This document shows, piece after piece, positions 10,394-20,666 of a DNA stretch of 64,000 nt (positions within the stretch are counted from its first letter, which is position 1; every line of letters begins with the position of its first letter). Under the pieces are notes generated by a model that had not been told where the DNA came from, made no database searches, and worked only from the letters and a program-made list of their open reading frames with translations. The stretch comes from Thalassia testudinum (lineage: Eukaryota; Streptophyta; Magnoliopsida; Alismatales; Hydrocharitaceae): positions 4,154,001 through 4,218,000 of the forward strand of contig JAZHRO010000022.1 in NCBI GenBank assembly GCA_037157565.1, given 5' to 3'. The translations under genes were made by a program, and so were the position numbers.

Positions 10394-10675
10394 ATAGGGG
10401 GAGTTAAAAAATGATGAGCTAATTGTCAATTTTTAAGGGGGAGATGTAAGGTAGCTAAATTTCCTTTAGAAAGGGGGAGAAAAATAATAGCTATCGCATT
10501 GTTACAAAAAGGGGGAGGATATTACCTTTGTTAAAAGAAACTCATAGAAGAGCATGTTTTAAGGGGGAGTTATAGGAAATGTAAAATCAATTAAACCTTT
10601 TTGATAATGTCAAAAAGGGGGAGGATTTTTATGCATTATTATTTACGATTTTGTCATCATCAAAAAGGGGGAGAT
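10394..10675 (+). promoter_or_regulatory. Serial polypurine tracts upstream of 3' LTR
   Basis: Seven AGGGGGAG-type motifs lie between gag and the 3' LTR, near 10395, 10435, 10471, 10506, 10561, 10615 and 10663. The last (AAAAAGGGGGAGAT) touches the LTR start TGTTGG and is the plus-strand primer. The others resemble spare or ancestral tracts. Confidence 0.85.
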
Positions 10676-12410
10676 TGTTGGTGCTAGAGCACCACGATCA
10701 TTTGTTTTGATGATAACAAAACACGTGTTATTTAACATTTGCAATTTGAGTCCTAGATTTCAGGTCAATTGCAAATGTGGACGTGTTTAGACGGAGTTCA
10801 AGCTCGCATCCAGGACGGATTAGAGGAGCTTGACGGAAAACACAGGAGGTTCGCGTGGAGCGAAAGATTGGAGATGGAAGACAAGAAGAATAGGATAGAT
10901 TCTTTTTTATCCTTTCATGTATCTCTTGTATTTATTTTCTTGCTCTTTTTGATTCCTTAGAACATTATGTTAAAGAGCCTCAAAGTACCCTAAAAGTAGT
11001 CCTAGGAACACCTGCACAACCCTAGGATACTTAGGTTTTCTGTAGAATACTTAGAAAACCAATATAGGGCTCAAACAGCATTTCCAGACGTCTAATCCCA
11101 AAATCAGACGTCTGATAAAGTATTTTAAGACGTCTGACTGTTGTTTCAGACGTCTGATAACTGTTAGGCTGGACATAGTTAGTTATGTCTGATGAAATCA
11201 GACGTCCAGACCTTAGACCAGACGTCTTAGGAGACGTCTGATGACTTTGCCAGACGTCCAATTAGTGGACCGTTGGCTGGCTTAGAAAACACTCAAGATT
11301 ATGACCGTTAGAGCCTTATCAGACGTCCATAGGACTTACCAGACGTCTGATAAATGACCGTTTTGCCTCGGCTGACCCAAAATCTCTTCTCAGAGATTTT
11401 CTAGCCGTTGCAACGTTTGGAAATCAATTCCCACAGTAAAAGTAGGTTTCCAGACGTCCAGACATAGTACCAGACGTCCTGTATGTCGTCTGATGGACTT
11501 GCACAAAAATCCTGTTTAGATCTGATTCAAGTCAGGGAGAAACCCGCATAGAATCAGACGTCTGACCTTGGAATCAGACGTCTTAAAGTGGCCTTCCAGA
11601 CGTCTGATGCCAGAGTTAGACGTCTGATAACCCTGTCAAATGCAATCATTGTCCTGATTTCGGCCTGATTCTCTTGGGCTTTGCACCCAACGGCTATGGA
11701 AGCTTTTCCAAGCCTTCCAAAGCCTTCCTAAGGCCTCTATAAATAGAGGGGAACCTTTGTAAGACAAATACACAAGACATACACACCTAGAGAGACCAAG
11801 ATACACAAGAAACAATTTGTATTACACTTTCCACTCTCTTGTGTCCTAGCTAGCCCTTGCTCTCCAAGCTCAAGCATCATTCTCTTGAGAGCATCAAGCT
11901 GTTGCACCTGCTCTCCCGCCGTAGTTCACGAGAGCGAAGTTGCGCCGTTGCGTGGCTCACGCACCCGCGTCATCGTCGACGCACTCCTTGCTAAGGGGAG
12001 TTTCCTAAATCCTATAGAAGCTTAGGTTAATTACTTTGTTGGCTCTATAGGTTTGTTGTTTTATTTTACCTTTGTCTTTTGGTTGGGTATTCGCTTTGCG
12101 AATTCCCGTCTCCTTCGTGGGACAAAATCCTTCTCGTGGAGAGAAGGGGTTGAGGAACGCTACCCTCGTACTTGTAGCGTGGTTGTACTGAGGTTGAATC
12201 ACCCTCGTTTAATGTGATTCGTTTAGTGGATTTTGATCAACTTGGTTGATCGGAAAATCCTAACTCGAGAGGGTTAGGTGGTGGTTTTCACCCGGTTTGG
12301 GTTTCCACCTAAAAATACCTGTGTACATTTTGTGATTGATTTTTGTGAGATTGCTTTATATTTTTATTTCCGCATATTTTTACGTCACCCCTCCTAGTAG
12401 GGAACCTTCA
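10676..12410 (+). repeat. 3' LTR of Copia element
   Basis: 1735 bp, TGTTGG...CTTCA, directly repeating 7409-9153. Several 5' LTR sites read TpG or CpA where this copy keeps CpG within the palindromes. It has one copy fewer of a short AAGCCTTCC repeat just before the TATA box. Confidence 0.93.
11738..11745 (+). promoter_or_regulatory. Predicted TATA box, Copia 3' LTR
   Basis: TATAAATA, the same as in the 5' LTR. It could drive read-out into the flank. Confidence 0.55.
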
Positions 12411-13071
12411 ATATGCACTTTTGTGCATTTAGAAGGGAGTAGGATAAGATCTTAAGGAGGGCCATAGGATAGTAATTTACTGGTCCTAAGGGCCTTAAGA
12501 GGGGATGGCTAAGGAAGCTTTAGAAACCAAAGGGGGGTAGCACTTAAGAGGATAAGTTCTAGGGTTTTGTGTTTTCTATGGTGTTGTATAAGAAGGGATA
12601 AGATGAGGATAGTTTGGGATTTAAGTAACCTAGATGTTGGCTAGCCATATGTTGGTCATCAAATAGGCTCTTGGTTGACCAACATAGGTTGATAAATAGG
12701 TTAGGCAGTCAGGTCTAGTGATAGGAAAAATTGGGTTCCTAATTAGCTAGTCCTAAGGTTAAATAGGTTAGGGTCCAGATGTAAAAATTAGTCTCAACCT
12801 CTTCACAAGTGAGCTCAACCTTGAATCTTCAATGTACAAGGCTCCAAATTGCTCCTTGCTCTAAACTTGGTACCTGCATATATTACACAAAGGATGTCAA
12901 GGTACTAGATATAGATAGGGAAAAATTACATAATAATCCAACAGAATGTAATATTTACAAAATGCACCTATATGACTAATATAACCTAACTAAATGCTTT
13001 CTAACCTAATTCACCCTCAAACTAGCATTAGTTAGGCATGATCAATATTAATAAATATAGAAATACCAACA
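12411..13071 (-). mobile_element. Family-E LTR fragment, right part
   Basis: Continues 6900-7408 after the Copia insertion; first five bases atatg are the TSD. The stretch 12780-13071 aligns by eye with 17560-17821, the end of another family-E LTR. The minus-strand start TGTTGGTATTTC at 13071 would be the LTR 5' terminus. No coding content. Confidence 0.65.
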
Positions 13072-13838
13072 CCTCCAATCTACCACCTCCATGGATCCCT
13101 AAACCCCTAGTTTCAAAAAGAATATGGTGGATAGCTTAAAAATGCCATTACCTATCGACTACAAGACCTATCCTCGGTCACCTGATCTTGGAGATGTTTG
13201 GCAACCATTTAAGGCAACTGCAACCACTTTGTTAAATTATCAAACAAAATCATCAGTAATTATGAGTGATGTGGCTCCTCAATTGCCGATGCTCTTAGAT
13301 TTTGAGGTTCCAATGCCAGGTCATGAAAAAGTAGATCACTTTTTCTGATTTAATCAAGACATCTAGTCAAATCCAAGGACTTTTAACCGTCACTTCATTT
13401 TCTAAAAAAATCACTATCATAGGAATGAAAAGGAAACCTAAAAAGATAGTCATTTTTAAGGACTAGTTTATGGCAGGAGTTAGCTAATGCGGGTTAGTAT
13501 CTTTGCAATAGGGGATAACTCCTATTTGTGTTTACTTGAGAAAGGGGGTTAATCCCTCTCTGTGTTTCCTAAATGGAGGTTAGGAATATGGGTTAGCTTG
13601 TGAAGTGAAAGGAGGGTATTTGCTTGGTTTTAGGGGTAAGAAAGGGAGATGAGGTGGCAAAAGACATATTTGGCCTTGGGATGATAGGTAAGTTAGTTGG
13701 TGTTATTTTTTCGAAATTAAATTAATTTAATGTGGGAGATAGCGTGGTAATTTAAATTTTAGTAACCCCATTAGTTATATTTTTAATATTTATTAAAGTT
13801 CTTAATCAGTCATATTCTCATTTTGATTTATAATTAAC
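13072..13838. other. Unclassified spacer
   Basis: No recognised element. It contains a 74-codon plus-strand ORF (13124-13348, MVDSLKMPLPIDYKTYP...) without a family I know. It may be element internal sequence next to the family-E LTR. The last five bases ttaac are the TSD of the following solo LTR. Confidence 0.4.
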
Positions 13839-14426
13839 TGATAAATACACATTTATTCAAGATAAAATGTCTATTTATGCAAGTTTCTAAGCTTAACTTT
13901 GCATTTGACATTATAAATATTACATAGCATGCATAATTCTGCATTTAGAATACATTGTATAAATTATAGGTTAATTCACTTCTTTTTGTGGCCAGGAGAG
14001 GAGATTTATTTCGAAGCCTCAGATTGAAGATCCAACTGTACGGATCTAATCAGGGCAACGATCGGAGTCCAACGCCTCTGAAATCGCCTTGAGCGGAGTC
14101 CGTGGCACCATATGTAGTCTGAGAAAGATAATGGCCAAGGGGCAAGGTGATGCAATTCAAAACTTTAAATGACAAATCCAACTGCACATATGGGTTCAGT
14201 TTGACGATTGTAGCCCAATGGTGCAAAAATTGACCCAATCCAACATTCGTGGTGCCACCTGCAAGCATCTAAAGTTAGATGGTCCAGATGGTGCCATCTC
14301 AACCTCCCATGGGCATCTGCAGCACTCCTTCCTCCAAGCAATCAATCTCCACCGTCAGATTTGCATCCAATAGTTGAGACTGCATGGGCCTCGAAACAAA
14401 AATGCGACCTTCTCATTCCCATAACA

Positions 14427-14473
14427 TAGTGGTTAGGGCTCTACCGCATAACGAAGGGCACGAGTTCAATCCC
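14427..14473 (+). other. tRNA-like module in family-D solo LTR
   Basis: TAGTGGTTAGGGC followed 22 bases on by GAGTTCAATCCC, resembling a tRNA D-arm/A-box and T-arm/B-box. Equivalent to 6244-6294 on the other strand. Not a complete tRNA. Confidence 0.45.
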
Positions 14474-14925
14474 TAATTCGCCGCTCCCCTCAGCATTGCT
14501 CAATTGAAATTAGAACCATCTAATCAGCCGTAGATGGAGAGCATTGAGCCACGTCGGCCCAGTGCTGGCTTATCAACCTTAGCATTCGTGAAGGGTGCGA
14601 TCTGGACCATCCGATGGTGATCAAGCACTCATGGATGCGCCACGTGGCACGTTGGATGGAAGGAATCATGAGACACGTGATCATAAGTGTGTCATGCGCA
14701 ATCTGAAGGAGTGGAGGCATGAGGTCACAGCCCTTCCATCTTGGATGGACAGCTGTGGGAGCTTTCAACTGTGCCAGTGCGGTGTTGCATGAGACCGCGC
14801 ATGCAGCGCACGGTGGCCAGGGGGATGCATAGTTGTGTGCGTGTGCGATGCACGTGAAGGCATGTTTTGCACATTGCCTTCATTGCCTTACGTGCCAAAT
14901 GATTTGACAAAGGCCTCCTTCACCT

Positions 14926-14933
14926 TATAAATA
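14926..14933 (+). promoter_or_regulatory. Predicted TATA box, family-D solo LTR
   Basis: TATAAATA followed by a C-rich, then pyrimidine-rich leader; the same place as the TATA box in the sister LTR. Confidence 0.5.
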
Positions 14934-15613
14934 CCCCCCTTCACCCCCATTTGCAGACGATCTCTTCCTCTTCTTTCCTCACCTCCTCCAAAAGCTCTGA
15001 GGAACTGGTCCCAAGCCCGGGATGCTCCTTAGAGTAGAAAAGTAAAAATATTTGCCCGCTTCTCACCCCCTTCATGGAGCATCCCGTGGTCATCCTCTCA
15101 CCATGTTCGAGAAGCAGATCCTCACCGTGACATTGTCCTACTCGTCTTCCATCCTCCTGCTTCGTTCTTCTTCATCCAACCTCTCACCACCTTCATTCAA
15201 GCACCATCAAAGAGAGTCATCCCCAAAGCAGCCATTGAGGGGGATTCTTCTCACCTCTCTCTATCTTTTATTCATTTTCTAGTGCAGTTTTAATTTCTTA
15301 CTTGTAGCAAACTCTGGTTAGATATATATTGATATTCTCTCTCTCTCTCTTATTTTGTGAGTTGATTAACTAGATATTATCAACCTAATCTCTTACCTTA
15401 TAAAATACCAAAAAAATTAAAAAAGATAAAAATACCAAAAAAAATAAATAAAGGCAAATGCGGATTTACGAAACCAAACTTTCGCCTCCCCATGTTCGAC
15501 TTGGGGCTTACTTCGAGTTTTGGTAAAATTTATCTGATAGCAGATTTTACGCAACTGCGACGATGAGTTTTTAAGTCCATCTTTCTCGCATATAAATCTC
15601 GCTCTCCATTAAC

Positions 15614-16307
15614 TATTAATTATAATGTTAGGTAATAATTATATTTTGTTAATTAATTTATTGATGGGGACTTTTCGTAGAGAAAGAAATAAAAAAGAGA
15701 CTTTTGGAAGAAATCTAAAAACTATAGGGTTCAATGGAAAAATGATGACAGAAGTAAAAATATATATAAGGTGATGATGAAGGGCTCCCAACTAAGGTGA
15801 GATTTTATCTCTTACATGCGTGTAACATTTAATGTGGGGTGCAAGATTAGAGTAGGAGATGGAGAAGAGTTGATGAGTAAGCTAATTGATATAAAAACAT
15901 GCTTAGTTTTGTTAGTGTTGGGACATTAGATACATTAGAATTAGCTCATTATATAAATAATTGCATGTTTGCATGTTAGATTTGAGATTGTAAAATTAAT
16001 CTTGATATAAGCTGATATGGGATTTTGCTTCATGTAGACACACTTCAATCAAACTTAGGAGGAAGAGAAAGAAGATTCAAGTCTACTGGAGCTCATCTGA
16101 AGAGGAGAAGAACTCATTATGACCTAGAAACCCTAACCCCAACCTTGCTCCCAGCCTACCTTATTTGCCAAACCCTAACCTGCCATATATACACTACCCA
16201 AAACCCTAGTCCTGAGTGCTTATACAAACCTTAACTTGCCTTATTTAGACCTCCCAATCCTTGTCATAATCCTAAACCATACCAAAACCTAGTCCTAAAA
16301 AGCCAGT
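15614..16307. other. Unclassified spacer with AAACCCTA motifs
   Basis: AT-rich. Near 16128-16210 there are three AAACCCTA motifs within about 80 bp and a Pro/Asn-rich reading frame. I see no defined element or gene. Confidence 0.35.
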
Positions 16308-17821
16308 TGTTCTGAATGAGGATGTGATTACGCAAAATACGCTTTCACCGTAGTATAATTGTGTTAGGAACTCTTAAATTTATTTCAATCGAACTTGAAA
16401 AATATGAAGTTGGTGTTTTCAAAATGGAGTTCGAGTTGTTCAAAGGGAGGCTACTGAACTAATTTCACTTTCTTAAATACTAAGAAACAGGAAAATATAT
16501 TTGGATAAGAGATTATTATTACTAAAATGCAAGTAGAACTAATAGCATGTAACTAATACAGAAATTAAAAGAAAGCAGATAATATATAGATACTAAAAGA
16601 AAGCAAATAACTTGAAGGTAAGTTATAGAATAGCCAAATAGAAATTTTATTGAAAGAATAATGTCAACTAGAATATGTAGAGAACAACTAAAAATAACTA
16701 TACTAAAGTTACAACTAGAATTAGAACTACATTGTTTATCTAGAGTAAGAATAAATTTAAAATTATATAGTGGCTTCAAAGATGAAGCGTCGGTGACGAA
16801 AATGTGGTGTAGAATTGGATGGGAAGGTGCACCTGAAAGGACTTTTTAAAGTAGATAGAAGGAGAAACTATCTAATAATATTAAAAGCATGGGAGAGATA
16901 GAGATTAATTGAATAAATGAGGAGGGCGAGATCCCCTCGACGTGCTCGGTAATTTAGAGAGAGAGATCCAACGACACGTAGGCAAAGGGGTTTGTTCGGT
17001 GTTGAACGGGATAAGGATAATTTGGTTACGTAGGTTTTGTTTGTTCGGTGGAGATAATTGTACGGATTTGAGATTTGTTTATTTGGGTTGTTTATGGGAT
17101 TAGGTAGAGTTACGTTGGTGGGAAGTGGGTTGTTGGGATGGAGTCCGGTGGATAGGAGATTGGGTTGGGTTTTCGGTAGAGAATAAGTGGGACTTTTTCT
17201 GAAGTGGAGGTAATGAACTTGGGGTGTTGCATGGGGATTGGATGTTCGGTGGAGGGAGACACGGTGGAGTGAAATGGGATTTGAGTATGTGGGTTTTAGG
17301 GGATAAAAGGTAGGTGTAGGTATGGGATATTTAGGGAATATTTTTAGGATATTTTAAAGTGTGGGATAAGAGGGCCTTGGTGGAATTTGGTAGCTTGCAT
17401 AGGGATAACGTAACGGTTTGGAGAGGAAATTTACGTAGCGTATTGGATAGGATATTAGGTTACGTGAGTAAGAAATGTTTGATTTAGGTGGGAAAAAAGG
17501 TTCCTAAATAGGTTAAAATTAAGGTCTAACTGGGTATGGGTTTGAAAAATAACTTAACCCTTTCATACATTTGAGCTCAAAATAATTTTACTTTTCTGTA
17601 AAACTCCAATCAGTTTCAAATTTGACGCTTATATAAGAAAAAATATCAAGGTATCAGATATAAATAGCAATAAAATTACAACTAAATCCTTAAAAATAAA
17701 ATATTTACACAATGCTACATATCACTAATCTAATCTAATCAATGCAATGTGAACTAATTTACCCTTAAACTAATAATAGTTAGACATAAATAAATTACGT
17801 AAATAAATATGGATATATACA
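16308..17821 (-). mobile_element. Degenerate family-E LTR
   Basis: The low end reads TGTTCTGAATGAGG and then CGCTTTCACCGTAGTATAA, which resembles the reversed 3' end of these Ty3 LTRs. A worn GGAGTTCGAGTTGTTCAAAG follows at 16425. The high end (17560-17821) matches 12780-13071. Termini are approximate and no TSD is visible (ccagt against ctagc). The ORFs inside are chance frames. Confidence 0.5.
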
Positions 17822-19310
17822 CTAGCTCACACACACTATCCTATCCTCTAGAAACCTCCAAAGTTATCCAAGTGCCACATACTTTTCTAGAGTAAAAAAT
17901 CTAATAAATATTCTTTGGAAATCACTTCATTAATTGTGGCATCCAATCACCCTAAATTAGTGTCCAATCAAGATCCTAAATTTCCTACCTAAATCAAGCC
18001 TGAATTGGACACCATGCTAATGTGAGTACAAAATCTTCTAGAAGCCACGGACAAAGCCAACATCCAACAACTCTGACCTCCATATATGGTCCACACCCAA
18101 CACCTTCCAAATCCCACCAAATCTCATCCAATCAAATCCTAATTCCAACAAATTGTAATCCCTAAACCTATGCCTACATGCCTTAAAAACCTAGCCTAAA
18201 CCTTCCTACCTAATCTAGACTCCATGCAGTACATGGATTCTCCACCATAGTGCAGGCACACAACTCCCATCCCACCAAAATCCAGTGCAACATGGCCTTC
18301 CACCATTCTGGAAAATCAATACCAATCCCAATTAGGATCCTTACTTACCTAATTAACCAACCATAAAACTTAAATTCCAAAAGTCACACCTACCTTCCTT
18401 AGCCTCCAAGAAATACCAAAGAAAACCTAACCTACCCTTGGTTATAAATATGATAGGTCTTGTGCACAAATGCTCATCTTCTTCCTCCATATTTTTCCTT
18501 CTTCAACTGCCACATCTTGGTCTTCCAACATTGCAACATCCAAGCTTGGTCATGGGTCTTCCCTTGGTCAAGTCTCGGTCAGATGCACCTTCGCATCCTC
18601 GTTGCTAGCAACTCCAGGGCCACGCCTTCATGGCCAACTTTATAGCATTTTATTTTCCTATTTTCTTAAGCTTTCCTCTACATTGTCATTGTACTTTTAT
18701 TCTTAGTCTAGTTTATTATTAACCCTTTTGATTAGAAATAAAAGTCCATTTTTTATTCTACCTTTGTCTCATTATATTTGCTTTTGAGTAGTAGTTGATA
18801 GTTCTACCTCTATTTTTACTTATATCAAAAGTCACCAAAAATAAAAAAATAGAAAAAGACAGAAAAAAAAGTCCAAGGAAGTGTGAATATTTGGTTGCTT
18901 CCCTAATGATGTGTGGCTCATCATAGCTAAAATGCTCAAGTTAAGTTAAAAACTAAGTTAAACACTATCAAATTAACACAAGAAAGTAGTTAAGCGTGGG
19001 AATTAAGAAAAATGACCTAAAATATAAAAAAATGTGTTAAAAATGCTTTAGGTCACTTTTGAGAGATTATGTACTTAAGTTGTAAATGGATGATCCAAAT
19101 GCCAATTGCATACCAAAATGAGCTGAAAATTATAAATCAATTAATGGAATAATTTCTAGTATGTTCAATTAATATGCCATAAGAACTTCATTGAGTTTTG
19201 ATCTCTTTAGACCTAGAAACACATGCATTACATTTAGGTCCTTCCCTTATATCAAACCCTTCACATTTTCTAAAGTCAAAATTCATTGAGGACCATTTTG
19301 CAAACATTTA
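17822..19310. other. LTR-like unclassified sequence
   Basis: Contains TATAAATATGA near 18444, a pyrimidine-rich leader, and A-rich tracts (18838-18870) before GGTTGCTTCCCTAATGATG. This layout resembles the plus-orientation end of a worn family-D/E LTR (compare 15400-15510). I cannot set borders. No gene seen. Confidence 0.3.
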
Positions 19311-19450
19311 GGGGGTGTTTGGTTGGCGAGTTAAGTGGGTTTGCACTGGGTTAAGTATTTAACCCACCACTTAACCACACCCTATTTACATCGGGTTAAG
19401 TGGACTTAACCCAGGGTAAAGTTGTGGAATAACTTTAACCCACCAAAACG
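19311..19450. mobile_element. Probable MITE (hAT-like ends), degenerate
   Basis: Starts GGGGGTGTTTGGTTGGCG, a common plant MITE end. About 140 bp on, TTTAACCCACCAAAACGTTC is a worn reverse complement of the start. The centre has a perfect inverted repeat, GGGTTAAGT-GG-ACTTAACCC (19393-19412). No clear TSD. Confidence 0.45.
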
Positions 19451-20661
19451 TTCAAATGGATTATTAGGGATCGGTTGGTTACAATTCCTATCACTTATGG
19501 AGTATTAACTAATTTTTCCACTGTTTCACCATTTGGGCTTGGGTGGAAAAGCACCAACACACTTGGAGACCTTTCCTCTTCACGAGCTCTTGCATGAGGA
19601 ACACAACTCCTCTCAATCGTCCATCCTATTCTCACTAATCCAATGGTGGATCCTCCTTGAACCTATTACCATTGGTGACTAGAGCTTGGCACCTAAACCT
19701 AGATTACATTGTATGGCTCTAGTTCATCTCAAACCATTACTGCACCCTTCAGACCTCATCTCCTCCTTTGATTTGCAATGACCCGTCACTCACTAATCCT
19801 GTCACTTGAGCTCCCTCACACCTATTTAAGGAGCTGCCCATCGACCTGATCTCCTTTATTGACTCCCTTCCTCATGAGTCGATCCCTTCTTCCATCCCTC
19901 CAGTTCTCCTTCTCCTTCATTTTTGGCTGGTGACAATAGCCACAATCTTCTACCTAAATTCTTCCATGTTGAGCTGGATCACGTAACTTAAGGGGACATG
20001 CTAGAGCTCCTTCTATGGGTTTTCACTCGTTGGAGGTTCCTTCCCTTTCGTCACCTTCAGCTGCCAGCTGTTGGCCCTAGAGGTCCCCTTCATCCGATTA
20101 GACTAGGATTTAATCACTTTTGTAGATTAGATTTACTGCTTTCTTAATTAGTTTAATTAGGCAGTTTAGAGTAGAAACTGTTGTTCAATTGTTTAGATTA
20201 GGAGTAGATTAGAGTAATCAGTTTTCTTTGTCGATCTGCCCTATCTGATCAATTTAGATTAGAGAGACTTAATCACCCATCCATTTTGATCATAAGCCTC
20301 CCTCTACACTCACTGTTCACATTCATTCGATTTCTTGATTGCCTTGAATCACAATTCAACTCCTCCACTAGAGCTACCTTAAGATTTGAAGCTATCTAGC
20401 TTCTAGATCTTAAGGCACGCTAATTCCACTTAAGGGTTCTTTCTTCCACTTCACCAAACCACAAAGCCCTCCCTCTGATTTGAATTGAACTTAATTTGTT
20501 TGATTGAATTGGATTTGGCTTCTATGATTGACTGAGGAATTTGTAAAGCAATGAGGTTTTAATCTGATTTAATTTATCAAATCGAGTTGATATTTGTGTA
20601 ATTGGATTTAATGAGATGGGTTTGAGCTATTGTGATTAGATTTTCATTATTTATTGATCTC
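19451..20661. other. Unclassified spacer
   Basis: Pyrimidine-rich stretch (19560-20060) followed by repeated GATTAGA-type words (20100-20270). No convincing ORF or repeat border. Confidence 0.35.
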
Positions 20662-20666
20662 GCACT

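Larger units (their letters stand above)
7409..12410 (+). mobile_element. Complete non-autonomous Copia element with gag only (TR-GAG type)
   Basis: 5002 bp, bounded by perfect 5-bp TSDs (atatg). It has two long LTRs (7409-9153 and 10676-12410), an initiator-Met primer site and a polypurine tract. The internal region is only 1522 bp, with one gag-derived gene and no protease, integrase, RT or RNase H. LTRs differ at roughly two dozen places plus small indels by my count (about 1.5%), so the insertion is recent on an evolutionary scale. The structure matches the described class of terminal-repeat retrotransposons with a GAG domain. A solo LTR of the same family is at 30804-32525. Confidence 0.92.
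13839..15608 (+). mobile_element. Solo LTR of family D
   Basis: 1770 bp from TGATAAATACACA to ...CGCTCTCCA, flanked by identical ttaac (13834-13838 and 15609-15613). It is homologous in inverted orientation to the 5' LTR at 5092-6899. It carries the CCTCCCCATGTTCGACTTGG signature (15488-15508), a CT run, a TATA box and the tRNA-like module. No primer site follows, so it is a solo LTR. ORFs at 14050-15282 in both strands fall in it and are not protein-like. Confidence 0.9.

Noticed and set aside
7409..12410. Autonomous Copia element
   Set aside because: Only 1.5 kb internal sequence and no integrase, RT or RNase H motif in any frame.
16128..16210. Interstitial telomeric repeat
   Set aside because: Only three AAACCCTA words separated by other sequence, not tandem TTTAGGG units. 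At most promoter-like telo-box motifs.
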